A DNA stretch of 53,499 nucleotides. It comes from Rhodomicrobium sp. Az07 (lineage in GTDB: Bacteria > Pseudomonadota > Alphaproteobacteria > Rhizobiales > Rhodomicrobiaceae). Shown piece by piece: positions 37,618-46,293 of the stretch (position 1 is the first letter of the stretch; every line of letters starts with the position of its first letter). The translations under genes and the position numbers were made by a program. Under the pieces are notes generated by a model. That model was not told the origin of the DNA and did not search any database. It worked only from the letters and a program-made list of their open reading frames with translations. The stretch covers positions 1 to 53,499 of the forward strand of contig NZ_JAHFZG010000021.1 in NCBI RefSeq assembly GCF_018619475.1. The letters run 5' to 3'.

Positions 37618-37914
37618 CTATTCGAGCATGCCGAGCGCGTGCATGTATGTGGCGAGGATGGCTTCCTCGGTCTGCCGCTCGGACGCGTCCTTCTTGCGCA
37701 GCGAAATGATCTTCCGCAGCGCCTTGGTGTCGAAGCCGTTCGCCTTGGCCTCGGCATAGATGTCCTTGATGTCGCCCGCGAGCGCCGCCTTCTCCTCTTC
37801 GAGGCGCTCGATGCGCTCGACGACCGTGCGTAGCTGCTCCTTGGCCGACTTGTCGATGCTGCCGCCGCTCGCGCCGATGTCGGCTCCGCCGTCGAACCCT
37901 GATGCGTCGTCCAC
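37618..37914 (-). CDS. gapR: Nucleoid-associated protein GapR (UPF0335)
   Basis: A 98-residue protein. After a short acidic leader, a long helix follows, [20 protein letters not shown] then [20 protein letters not shown], and [16 protein letters not shown]. This is the DUF2312/GapR signature of alphaproteobacteria. GapR forms a clamp-like tetramer on overtwisted DNA ahead of replication forks and stimulates topoisomerases. Translation starts at GTG (37912-37914) with AGGAG six bases upstream. It is convergent with the GTPase operon. Confidence 0.93.
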   Translation of the reverse strand: MDDASGFDGGADIGASGGSIDKSAKEQLRTVVERIERLEEEKAALAGDIKDIYAEAKANGFDTKALRKIISLRKKDASERQTEEAILATYMHALGMLE

Positions 37915-38262
37915 GCCGCTCTCCTGTTCTACCGCCGCAAGCGTAGCTCACGGCGAAAATCCTGCTGTTTCAAAGCCGAGGGCACCCCGCGCGCCCAAAG
38001 CCGATTTTGAGGGGCGAGACTATAGCGGCGGCAAGGCGTGTTCAACCTGGCAGCCCCCCGCCGTCCACCTTTCGGTTGCGGCTGTGGACACTGGCGACAT
38101 GCGGGGTTGCATCTGCCGCGACTCAGCCGCTCCGCCATGAACGAATCCTGATCGCGCGAGGCGATTCGCTCGCGCGCGGTTGCGCAAAACAGGGCCGGGG
38201 CCTATGACAAGGCCATCGACACGGGGCTGTCGCGCCCCGGTTTCGGCGCCACGGAGGAACAC
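37915..38262. other. Non-coding region between gapR and the MaoC gene
   Basis: 348 bp, the shared upstream region of two divergent genes. No supported gene or RNA. The last bases hold the strong ribosome site of the MaoC gene (GGAGGAACAC). Confidence 0.4.
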
Positions 38263-38709
38263 ATGACGGGCACGGCACAGCAGGGGCTATATTTCGAGGA
38301 TCTGTCGGTCGGGCAGGAGGCGAGCCTCACGAGCACGGTGAAGGACGAGCACATCACCAGCTTCGCCGAAATCTCCGGCGACACGAACCCCGTGCACCTC
38401 GACGAGGCGTTCGCCGCGACGACGCCGTTCAAGCAGCGCATCGCGCATGGCATGCTGTCGGCGGCCTACATCTCCGCCGTGTTCGGCACCAAGCTCCCCG
38501 GCCCCGGTTGCATCTACATCTCACAGACGCTGAACTTCAAGGCGCCGGTCCATATCGGCGACGAAGTCGTCACGACGGTGCGGGTTACGGACTTGATCAC
38601 GGAAAAGAGAAGGGCAATCTTCCACTGCGAGTGCAAAGTGAGTGGGAAAGCGGTTGTCGTCGGCGAGGCCGTCATCATGGTTCCGTCGCGCGAACCTAAG
38701 CAGAAATAG
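38263..38709 (+). CDS. MaoC family (R)-specific enoyl-CoA hydratase
   Basis: A 148-residue hot-dog-fold protein. The hydratase-2 motif FAEISGDTNPVHLDEAFA contains the catalytic Asp and His, followed by IAHGMLSAAYISAVFGTKLP. It hydrates trans-2-enoyl-CoA to (R)-3-hydroxyacyl-CoA. Homologues such as PhaJ feed polyhydroxyalkanoate synthesis, but no pha gene is visible here, so its pathway is open. The ribosome site GGAGG is ideal. ribF follows 48 bp downstream on the same strand, a common alphaproteobacterial neighbourhood. Confidence 0.92.
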   Translation: MTGTAQQGLYFEDLSVGQEASLTSTVKDEHITSFAEISGDTNPVHLDEAFAATTPFKQRIAHGMLSAAYISAVFGTKLPGPGCIYISQTLNFKAPVHIGDEVVTTVRVTDLITEKRRAIFHCECKVSGKAVVVGEAVIMVPSREPKQK

Positions 38710-38757
38710 CGGTTCGAAGCGTTTCCGAGGCGCGCGAACAGCTCCGAGTGAGGTGGA

Positions 38758-39723
38758 ATGGACGTCGTCCACGGGTGGCATGAAGTTCCCGACTCCGCGA
38801 AAGGTGCGTCGCTCGCGATCGGCACCTTCGACGGGGTCCATCGCGGCCACCGCGCCGTGCTCCACGCCGCGCAGGAAAAGGCTCAGGACGGCCGCCTGCC
38901 GATGGGTGCCATGATCTTCGAGCCGTATCCGCGCAAGTTCTTCCAGCCGCAGAAGCCGCTGTTCCGGCTCACGACGCTACAGCGCAAGCTCGACCTGCTC
39001 GCCGCCTATGGCTGCGGCTTCACGGCGGTGATTGCGTTCGACGCGGACCTCGCGGGGCTCCCGGCGGACGCCTTCGTGGAGCAAATCCTCGTCGACGCCT
39101 TCGCCATCAAGCACGCAAGCGTCGGCTACAATTTCTTCTTTGGCAAAGGCCGCAGCGGCAATCCGGACGTGCTTGCCGCGCTCGGGCGGCAACATGGATT
39201 CGGGGTGACGGTCGTGTCGGCACAGGGTTACGCAGGCGACGTGTTTTCATCGACGCGCATTCGGGAATTGCTCGCGGAGGGCGATGTCGCGGCCGCCGCC
39301 GAAATGCTCGGTTCGTGGTGGCGGATCTCAGGCCCGGTCGAAGGCGGGGCAGGGCGCGGCAAGGTGCTGGGCTACCCGACCGCGAACATTCGCCTTGGGG
39401 ACGGCGTGTCGCTGAAGCATGGCATATACGCCGTCAACGCCTATATCGATGGCCGCAAGGTGCAGGGCGCATCCTATCTCGGCACGCGGCCGACATTCGA
39501 CGCCGGGCAGCCGCTGCTTGAAACCTTCCTCTTCGATTTCGACGGCGACCTTTACGGACAGACGATTGAAATCGAGTTCATCGCCTACATCCGCGACGAC
39601 GCCAAGTTCAAGTCGGCCGAGGCGCTCGCGCAGCAAATGGCGGTGGACGTCGCCAACGCGAGGGAAATCCTCGGGCGTGCGGGCGGGTCGTCGCCAGCGG
39701 CGGAGGACGGCGACAGCACTTGA
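38758..39723 (+). CDS. ribF: Bifunctional riboflavin kinase / FAD synthetase
   Basis: A 321-residue enzyme that makes FMN and then FAD. The N-terminal adenylyltransferase has GTFDGVHRGHRAVL and VGYNFFFGKGRSGN, and SSTRIRELL. The C-terminal kinase has GRGKVLGYPTANIRL, the substrate region around YLGTRPTF and LETFLFDFDGDLYGQ. The ATG at 38758 follows GAGGTGGA. It supplies flavin for NADPH and succinate dehydrogenase enzymes, including GltB/GltD. No FMN riboswitch is visible upstream. Confidence 0.95.
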   Translation: MDVVHGWHEVPDSAKGASLAIGTFDGVHRGHRAVLHAAQEKAQDGRLPMGAMIFEPYPRKFFQPQKPLFRLTTLQRKLDLLAAYGCGFTAVIAFDADLAGLPADAFVEQILVDAFAIKHASVGYNFFFGKGRSGNPDVLAALGRQHGFGVTVVSAQGYAGDVFSSTRIRELLAEGDVAAAAEMLGSWWRISGPVEGGAGRGKVLGYPTANIRLGDGVSLKHGIYAVNAYIDGRKVQGASYLGTRPTFDAGQPLLETFLFDFDGDLYGQTIEIEFIAYIRDDAKFKSAEALAQQMAVDVANAREILGRAGGSSPAAEDGDST

Positions 39724-39792
39724 GCCGGATGCGCCAAACCCGGCCGTCAACGAGCCGGAATTCATGAGCGGCGGGCAACGCCTCCTAACACC

Positions 39793-42309
39793 TCACTGGG
39801 CGGGGATTGCCCGCGCCGACTTCCGGTCGGCGGACGCCTTGCCCTTTTGCAGCGCAGGGTGATTGTCGGGCAGGAACACGGTGACCGTGGTGCCCGCGCC
39901 CGGCGTCGATCGCAGATCGATGCGGCCCTTGTGCAATTCTACGATGCTTTTCACGAGGGTCAGGCCGAGCCCAGCTCCGCGATGCCGCGAGCCCTTGCTG
40001 GGGCTCTCGAAGCGATCGAACACCGTCGCCTGTTCTTCCTCCGGAATGCCGAGCCCCGTGTCCTGCACGCTGATCGCGACGCCGTGCCGCTCACGGCGGC
40101 AGGCAAGGGTGATCCTGCCGTCCTCCGGCGAAAGGCCGATGGCGTTCGAAAGCAGATTGTACAGCACCTGAATGATGCGGTTCGAATCCGCCATCACCGT
40201 TCCCGCGCCGCTCGCGATATGCACATCGAGATGCACATTCGCGCGGCTGAGGCGTTCGCGCACGCCGAGTTCCGCCGCCTCGATGAGTTTCTCGATCTCC
40301 ACCGGGGCAAGCCTCAGATCGAGCGCGCCTGCGTCGAGGGCCGCAAGGTCGATGATGTCGTTGATGATGTTGAGAAGCACCTCGCTCGACGTCTTGATGT
40401 GGTCGAGATACTCGCGCTGCTTGTTGTTGAGCGCGCCGAAAGCAGGTTCGGCCAGCATGTCGGTGAAGCCGATGATCGTGGTGAGCGGCGTGCGTAGCTC
40501 GTAGGACACATGGCTCAGGAACGCCGTCTTCAGCCTGTCGGAAGCTTCGAGCGCCTCGTTCCTTTCGAGCAGCACCTCTTCGAAGCGCTTTCTGTCGGTC
40601 ACGTCCGCGAAGGTGACGAGCGTGCCGCCGTCCGGCAGCGGCGTCACCACATAGGCGAGATGCGCGCCGTCGCTTTTCGCAACCGTGCCGCTGAAGGTGT
40701 CGCGGGCTTCCGGCATGCCCGTGACCGCTTCGCGCAGCGTGTGCCAGAAATCGGGGTCGGGTGCCAGCGTGTCGCTCGCCTTGCGGATATCCTCGAAATG
40801 CGGCTGTTCGTCGAGCATTTCTTCCGACAGCGTCCAGATGGATCGGAAGGACGGGTTGTAGAGGTCGAGCCGACCGTCCGCGCCGAACACGGCGATGCCT
40901 TCGCTCAGGTGGTCGAGCGTCTCGCGCTGCCCCTCGATAAGCGTGTGGAACTGGCGTTCGAGTGCAAGCTTCTCGGTCACGTCGTCGAAAAGGAACGTCA
41001 GGCCGCCGTCGTCCCGGCAATCCTTCACGACGTGAACGGTGCGTCCATCGGGGAGATGCCACAATTCGTCGAGCGTTCGGCTGCGTTCGAAGGCGAGGAT
41101 CTTGCCGTCGCGCCATTTGCGGTAATCGGGTTGTTCCGGCAAGAGGCGGCGCTGGCGAAGCTGGTCGAAGAACTCCGACGCGGCGGGCTTCGCGGCGAGC
41201 CAGGCGATTTCGAGATCCCAGATCTTGGCGAACGCATCGTTGCAATAGAAGAGCGAGCGATCCACGCCGAACACGGAGACGCCCGTCGACACCTTGTCGA
41301 GCGTCCGCGCGTTTGCCGCGATCTGCCGCTCAAGCTCGTCGCGCTGTGTCTTCCACATCGAAACGTCCAGCGCCGCGCCGCCGCTTCCCCGCTCGATCGG
41401 GGCCGTGATCGCTTCATAGGTCTGCACACTGCCGTTGAAGATCGTTTGCAGCTTGATGCGGCCCGGCCTCTTGGCCTGGCTCATGCGGTGCAGATCGGTT
41501 CGCTGCCGGGTCTCGAACAACTCGATCTGTCTGTCGATGGCTTCCTCGCGGCTCTTCGCGTCGATGGCCGAGACATACGCCGTGTTGACCCATGTCAGCG
41601 CGCCCTTCGCGTCGCGCAGCCAGACGGGCGTTTGCAGCGCGTCGAGGATGCTTTCGCGGTCCTGAATGGCCTGCTTGAGCCGCTTGTTGTCTCCGATGAG
41701 ACGCACGAGTTCCTTGTTGACCGGAGAAAACGACCGGATGCGCATGACGATGTCCGCGCCGGAAACCGCGCCCGCGATTTCGATCACATGGCCTTCGAGC
41801 GTGCTTGCGTTCGAAACGAAGCCTTCGCCGCGCGATTGCAGCCTCGCGAGGTTTTCCGCGGTAAGGCTGGCGTCGTCCGGGTGCAGCCATGAGCCGAACC
41901 GCAGCAATTGCGCGAGTTTCGACGGAACGCCGACCGCCCCCTGCATGGTGTGCAGAGCGAGCCGGGCGTGAGTGTCGCTCCAGATCACGAACACCTGGGG
42001 CTCAAGGGCGGCAAGCGCCCTGAAATTACCCTCGATCGTGCAAAGCGCGTCGAGCCTCGCGTTCTGGCGGAGAAGCTGCTTTGCGCGGTGGCGCGATTGC
42101 TCGCGGACGACGAAGGCAAGCACACCGAGAGCAGCGGCGACGCCGCCCAGAACGGCAACGATCAGGAGAAAATCCGCGCTTCCGAACGGACAAGACACGG
42201 GCGCCGCATCGCTCGCGGCCGCCGCGGTACCGTGAAACAGCGCAAACCAACATGCGGCAACCGCGGCTGCCCCCGCTGCCCGCCGGTACCATACCCGGAA
42301 ATCTCGCAT
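39793..42309 (-). CDS. divL: DivL-type cell-cycle sensor (Tyr in place of His)
   Basis: An 838-residue sensor. Residues 10-70 contain two hydrophobic segments (AAGAAAVAACWFALF and FLLIVAVLGGVAAALGVLAF). Several PAS domains follow (~220-310, ~330-450, ~455-575). The dimerisation helix reads AFLSHVSYELRTPLTTIIGF: the position that is the phospho-acceptor His in kinases is Tyr603 (codon complement 40501-40503). The ATPase lobe looks intact (NLLSNAI, DTGLGIPEEE, GLGLTLVKS). Tyr at this site with multiple PAS domains is the hallmark of DivL, which in Caulobacter controls CckA and hence CtrA. The ATG at 42309 has GGGAGA upstream; the longer in-frame extension is unlikely. Confidence 0.88.
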   Translation of the reverse strand: MRDFRVWYRRAAGAAAVAACWFALFHGTAAAASDAAPVSCPFGSADFLLIVAVLGGVAAALGVLAFVVREQSRHRAKQLLRQNARLDALCTIEGNFRALAALEPQVFVIWSDTHARLALHTMQGAVGVPSKLAQLLRFGSWLHPDDASLTAENLARLQSRGEGFVSNASTLEGHVIEIAGAVSGADIVMRIRSFSPVNKELVRLIGDNKRLKQAIQDRESILDALQTPVWLRDAKGALTWVNTAYVSAIDAKSREEAIDRQIELFETRQRTDLHRMSQAKRPGRIKLQTIFNGSVQTYEAITAPIERGSGGAALDVSMWKTQRDELERQIAANARTLDKVSTGVSVFGVDRSLFYCNDAFAKIWDLEIAWLAAKPAASEFFDQLRQRRLLPEQPDYRKWRDGKILAFERSRTLDELWHLPDGRTVHVVKDCRDDGGLTFLFDDVTEKLALERQFHTLIEGQRETLDHLSEGIAVFGADGRLDLYNPSFRSIWTLSEEMLDEQPHFEDIRKASDTLAPDPDFWHTLREAVTGMPEARDTFSGTVAKSDGAHLAYVVTPLPDGGTLVTFADVTDRKRFEEVLLERNEALEASDRLKTAFLSHVSYELRTPLTTIIGFTDMLAEPAFGALNNKQREYLDHIKTSSEVLLNIINDIIDLAALDAGALDLRLAPVEIEKLIEAAELGVRERLSRANVHLDVHIASGAGTVMADSNRIIQVLYNLLSNAIGLSPEDGRITLACRRERHGVAISVQDTGLGIPEEEQATVFDRFESPSKGSRHRGAGLGLTLVKSIVELHKGRIDLRSTPGAGTTVTVFLPDNHPALQKGKASADRKSARAIPAQ

Positions 42310-42593
42310 CGTTTTCTCCCGCGGGGACGGACTGGCAATTCGCACATATGCCGAGTCGAGTGTTAGTTTATCGTTAATTTTCTCTTGGCCAGGTGCGGAA
42401 AGCGGCCTGCACTCAATCATACGTGGAAATCCTGTCGCGGAACATTCAGATACATGAAACCTCTTACATTGCGTCCCAGGTTGTAATATGCCAATGAGCA
42501 TCGGGGCAGACCATTCATCCGTGCGGCCCTCTCCCGCAGGACTTCCAATCGCCAAGGTCAGATGTGAAAGAGCGAAGGCCGAACCCCTCGCAG

Positions 42594-43619
42594 ATGGAAC
42601 GGGGACGACATGATTCTCTGGAAATCAATCTTCGTTCGCTGGACATTTTCGTTCTGGTCGCGGAATGCGGCGGCATCAGTCAGGCCGCGCGCAGGGCGCA
42701 GCTTACACAATCGGCTGTAAGCCAGATCGTCGCCAATCTCGAACAGTCTATCGGCGTGCAGCTTTTCGACCGTCAGGTGCGGCCCATTGCGCTGACGCCG
42801 TCCGGCGCTGTCCTCCTGGACAAGGCGCGCGGCGTGCTCCTTGCGGCAAGAGAGGCGATTCAGGCTGCGCGAGCGCCCGCCATGGCGGCATTGCCGAAAC
42901 TCAATATCGGGTTGGTCGATACGCTTGCAGGCACAATCGGACTCGATCTGGTTTCGAGCTTGCGCGGAATCGCCGCTCTCTGGTCCGTGCAGATCGGCCT
43001 TCACAGCCAGCACCGGCGCGCGCTTCTCGCCAGAGAGGTCGACATCATCATCTCGCCGGACCCCCTTGAAGACCAGCCCAATCTCGAACGGTACAGAATT
43101 CTGCGCGAGCCGCTCGTTCTTGCGGTTCCTCGCGGCGTCGACCCCGACATTGCCGATCTGGGCGCGCTTGCCCGCGAACGCGATATCGTGCGGCTCAGTT
43201 CCCGAACCATGCTCGGCCGCGAGGTGGACAGGCTCCTGCGCCGCCTTCGTATCGAGGCGACCGGCCGCGCGGAGTTCGACGATTCCGAGACGGTCCTTGC
43301 CATGGTGGCATCGGGGCTCGGCTGGACCATCCTAACGCCGCTATGCATGCTGCGCGGCCAGGCTTTCTGGCAGGGCGTGACCTTCGCGCCCATGCCTGGC
43401 ATTATCGCATCACGCGAGATTCACGTTCTCGCTCGGGAGAGGGAGTTGGGCGACATCCCGCGTCAGGTAGCACACACAGCCAAGGCGGCGATCGGCCGGC
43501 GCATGAGCGAAGAGATCGCTCCGAACTATCCATGGATCATGGACGCGTTGACTCTGCCGGGCATTTCCCTGGTCCAGCCGGAAGACGCGCCCGAGAGACG
43601 GCGCGCGAGCGCGAATTAA
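42594..43619 (+). CDS. LysR-family transcriptional regulator
   Basis: About 341 residues. The N-terminal winged helix is RSLDIFVLVAECGGISQAAR followed by RAQLTQSAVSQIVANLEQSI, then GVQLFDRQVRPIALTPSG. The C-terminal effector domain shows LNIGLVDTLAGTIG, DIIISPDPLEDQPN and LAMVASGLGWTILTP. The effector is unknown. A GTG at 42564 would extend the start by ten residues. It diverges from divL and is convergent with sdhB; LysR genes often control a neighbour, but divL and sdhB are not usual targets, so nothing can be assigned. Confidence 0.9.
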   Translation: MERGRHDSLEINLRSLDIFVLVAECGGISQAARRAQLTQSAVSQIVANLEQSIGVQLFDRQVRPIALTPSGAVLLDKARGVLLAAREAIQAARAPAMAALPKLNIGLVDTLAGTIGLDLVSSLRGIAALWSVQIGLHSQHRRALLAREVDIIISPDPLEDQPNLERYRILREPLVLAVPRGVDPDIADLGALARERDIVRLSSRTMLGREVDRLLRRLRIEATGRAEFDDSETVLAMVASGLGWTILTPLCMLRGQAFWQGVTFAPMPGIIASREIHVLARERELGDIPRQVAHTAKAAIGRRMSEEIAPNYPWIMDALTLPGISLVQPEDAPERRRASAN

Positions 43620-43732
43620 ATACGCTCATCGAGCAAAGGCCACGGCGGCGATAGCAGACGCAGCATCAACGGCGGGGTGCCGCCGCTCGCTGTCGGTCTC
43701 CAATTTTCCGCCCACCGAAGCGGGCTTCACGG

Positions 43733-44515
43733 CTAAAGCTGACGCTCGACCATGAGCTTCTTGAGCTCGGCGATGGCCTCACCTGGGTTCAAGCCCTTCG
43801 GGCAGACCTGCGCGCAGTTCAGGATCGTGTGGCAGCGATACATACGGAACGGGTCTTCGAGGTTGTCGAGGCGTTCGCCCGTTCGCTCGTCGCGGCTGTC
43901 CGCGATCCAGCGGCGCGCTTGAAGCAGCGAGGCGGGGCCGAGGAAGCGCGCGCCGTTCCACCAGTAGGACGGGCACGACGTCGTGCAGCAGGCGCAGAGG
44001 ATGCACTCATAAAGGCCGTCGAGCACCGCGCGGTCGTCGCGGCTCTGAAGCCACTCGGTCTCCGGCGGCGGCGAATCGGTCTGAAGCCAAGGCTCGATGG
44101 AGCGATGCTGCGCGAAGAAATGGCTGAGGTCGGGAATAAGATCCTTGCTGACGCTCATATGCGGCAGGGGATAGATCTTCACCGTGCTGGAGATTTCCTT
44201 GATGGGCTTCGTGCAGGCCAGCGTGTTGGTGCCGTCGATGTTCATCGCACACGACCCGCAGATGCCCTCGCGACAGGAGCGGCGGAAGGCGAGCGTCGGG
44301 TCGATCTCGTTCTTGATCTTGATGATGGCGTCGAGCACCATCGGGCCGCATTCCTTGAGGTTCACCCAATAGGTGTCCATTTGCGGATTGTGGCCTGTGG
44401 TCGGATCCCAGCGATAAACCTCGAACCGCTTCCAGTCCGCCGCGTTCGCGCCCGGAGAGTTCCAGGTTTTGCCTTTGCGGATTTTCGAGTTTTTCGGCAG
44501 CGTGAGCTGAACCAT
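43733..44515 (-). CDS. sdhB: Succinate dehydrogenase iron-sulfur subunit
   Basis: A 260-residue electron-transfer subunit of complex II. The [2Fe-2S] cysteines are in [20 protein letters not shown] with the later LAC. The [4Fe-4S] motif is [16 protein letters not shown] and the [3Fe-4S] motif is [18 protein letters not shown]. It carries electrons from SdhA's FAD to ubiquinone. Start ATG 44515 opens [12 protein letters not shown]. Unusually, no sdhA, sdhC or sdhD lies within this window: trmFO is upstream and the LysR gene downstream. The other subunits must be outside. All Fe-S ligands are present, so it should be functional. Confidence 0.95.
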   Translation of the reverse strand: MVQLTLPKNSKIRKGKTWNSPGANAADWKRFEVYRWDPTTGHNPQMDTYWVNLKECGPMVLDAIIKIKNEIDPTLAFRRSCREGICGSCAMNIDGTNTLACTKPIKEISSTVKIYPLPHMSVSKDLIPDLSHFFAQHRSIEPWLQTDSPPPETEWLQSRDDRAVLDGLYECILCACCTTSCPSYWWNGARFLGPASLLQARRWIADSRDERTGERLDNLEDPFRMYRCHTILNCAQVCPKGLNPGEAIAELKKLMVERQL

Positions 44516-44644
44516 GGCGGCTCCAGACGGGATGCGGAATTTCGGCGTTGGTGATATGTGGCAGCCAGCGCCGCAAGAGGCAAGATCTACATATGCCGCA
44601 CGGCCAAGCTGCCGCCCGGTTTATGCACCTCGGATTGGTCCAGA

Positions 44645-46054
44645 TCAAGCCGCGTGCCCACCACGGGCCGAAACCATATCCTTCTCAAGCCAAAGATCAA
44701 GCTCCACGAGCGCGCGTCTGGATAGCGCTTTCTTTCTGGCCGCGCCTTTCGCTTCGCCTCGCACCTTCTTCTGTGGCTCGGCTAGCGGTGGAAACAGGCC
44801 GAAATTGACGTTCATCGGCTGGAAGCTTTTCGGGCCGCCCTCGATGGTCTCTGAGAGGTGGCCGCCCGTGATATGAGCAAGAAGCGCGCCTAGCGCGGTC
44901 GTCTGCGGCGGCGGAAGCGGATCGCGGCCGTCGAGTTCGGCGGCGGCAAAGCGCCCCGCGAGAAGGCCGATTGCCGCCGATTCGACGTAGCCTTCCACGC
45001 CCGTCACCTGCCCGGCGAAGCGCACATGCGGGGCGGTCTTCAGTCGTAGCGATCCATCGAGCACCTTCGGGCTGTTCAGAAAGGTGTTGCGGTGCAAGCC
45101 GCCGAGCCTGGCGAAGACCGCGGTTTCGAGGCCGGGGATCATGCGAAACACGCGGCTTTGCTCGCCGTGCTTCAGCTTGGTCTGAAAGCCGACCATGTTC
45201 CACAGCGTGCCGAGCGCATTGTCCTGCCGAAGCTGGACAACGGCCCAGGGCTGCTTGCCGGTGCGCGCGTCCATCAGGCCCACGGGCTTCATCGGGCCGT
45301 AGCGCAGCGTATCGCGCCCGCGCTCGGCCATCACCTCGATGGGAAGGCAGCCCTCGAAATAGGGTGTCTTTTCCCACTCCTTGAAGCTCGTCTTCTCGGC
45401 GGCGAGCAGCGCGTCGATCAGCGCCTCATACTGGTCGCGGTCGAGCGGGCAATTGATGTAGTCCTTGCCGGTGCCGCCGGGGCCGGGCTTGTCGTAGCGC
45501 GACTGCATCCACGCCACGTCCATGTCGATGCTGTCGAACAGCACGATGGGCGCGATGGCGTCGAAAAAGGAGAGCGCGTCCTCGCCGGTCGCCGCGACGA
45601 TCGACGCCGACAGCGCGGGCGACGTGAGCGGGCCGGTTGCGATTACCGTCGATCCCCAGTCGGCGGGCGGCAGCATGTCTACCTCGCCGCTTGCGATCTC
45701 GACATTCGGATGCGCCCGAAGCCGCTCCGTCACCTCGGCCGAAAACGCATCGCGGTCCACCGCAAGCGCGCCGCCCGCGGGCAGCTTGTGCCGCGCCGCC
45801 GCATCCATGATGAGCGAGCCCGCGCGCCGCATTTCCTCATGCAGGAGGCCCACCGCGTTCGTCTCGAAATCGTCCGAGCGGAAGGAATTCGAGCAAACGA
45901 GTTCCGCGAAGCCGCCCGTCTTGTGTGCTTCCGTTTGCCGCTCGGGCCGCATCTCGTGCAGCATCACGCGCGCGCCTCGTTCCGCCGCCTGCCATGCCGC
46001 TTCCGAGCCTGCCAGCCCCGCGCCAACGATGTGTAAGGTTGCTTTCGACGTCAT
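44645..46054 (-). CDS. trmFO: Folate-dependent tRNA m5U54 methyltransferase
   Basis: A 469-residue FAD protein that methylates U54 of tRNA using methylenetetrahydrofolate. Motifs: [20 protein letters not shown] (FAD Rossmann), [29 protein letters not shown] and [20 protein letters not shown]. This replaces the SAM-dependent TrmA of gammaproteobacteria. Start ATG at 46054. A transposase remnant lies just upstream, and sdhB is 129 bp downstream on the same strand. Confidence 0.95.
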   Translation of the reverse strand: MTSKATLHIVGAGLAGSEAAWQAAERGARVMLHEMRPERQTEAHKTGGFAELVCSNSFRSDDFETNAVGLLHEEMRRAGSLIMDAAARHKLPAGGALAVDRDAFSAEVTERLRAHPNVEIASGEVDMLPPADWGSTVIATGPLTSPALSASIVAATGEDALSFFDAIAPIVLFDSIDMDVAWMQSRYDKPGPGGTGKDYINCPLDRDQYEALIDALLAAEKTSFKEWEKTPYFEGCLPIEVMAERGRDTLRYGPMKPVGLMDARTGKQPWAVVQLRQDNALGTLWNMVGFQTKLKHGEQSRVFRMIPGLETAVFARLGGLHRNTFLNSPKVLDGSLRLKTAPHVRFAGQVTGVEGYVESAAIGLLAGRFAAAELDGRDPLPPPQTTALGALLAHITGGHLSETIEGGPKSFQPMNVNFGLFPPLAEPQKKVRGEAKGAARKKALSRRALVELDLWLEKDMVSARGGHAA

Positions 46055-46173
46055 GTTTTCTTTTTGCTTGTCGCTTTACCACGAGCCCGCTTCGAGCCTT
46101 CTCGGCAAGGATAGGCCGTTTCGGGGCGCTTGTGCGAGCGTTGTTAGAGAGTTCAAGCGCCGCGAAAGGGCGG

Positions 46174-46293
46174 CGCGAGCCCGAGCTGAACCCGGTCGAG
46201 CGCGTCCGGCTCTCCCTCAAGGAGCGCTTCCTCTCGCACCGGCTGCTCGACGATTAGGACGCCATCGTCGACGCCGCAGGTCAATGCTTAGGC
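46174..46293 (+). pseudogene. IS630-type transposase C-terminal remnant
   Basis: The plus strand reads REPELNPVERVRLSLKERFL and continues SHRLLDD, an in-frame TAG (46255-46257), then DAIVDAAGQCL. PELNPVE...LK and the later DYDAIVDA match the C-terminus of IS630/DDE-type transposases, whose conserved Glu lies in PELNPVE. The stop falls where these proteins have Tyr. Nothing of the upstream catalytic part survives. The fragment overlaps the 3' end of the convergent histidine-kinase gene by 13 bases. Confidence 0.6.

Noticed and set aside
38710-38757. Possible FMN riboswitch before ribF
   Set aside because: The gap is only 48 bp, far too short for the conserved RFN structure, and no conserved elements are seen.
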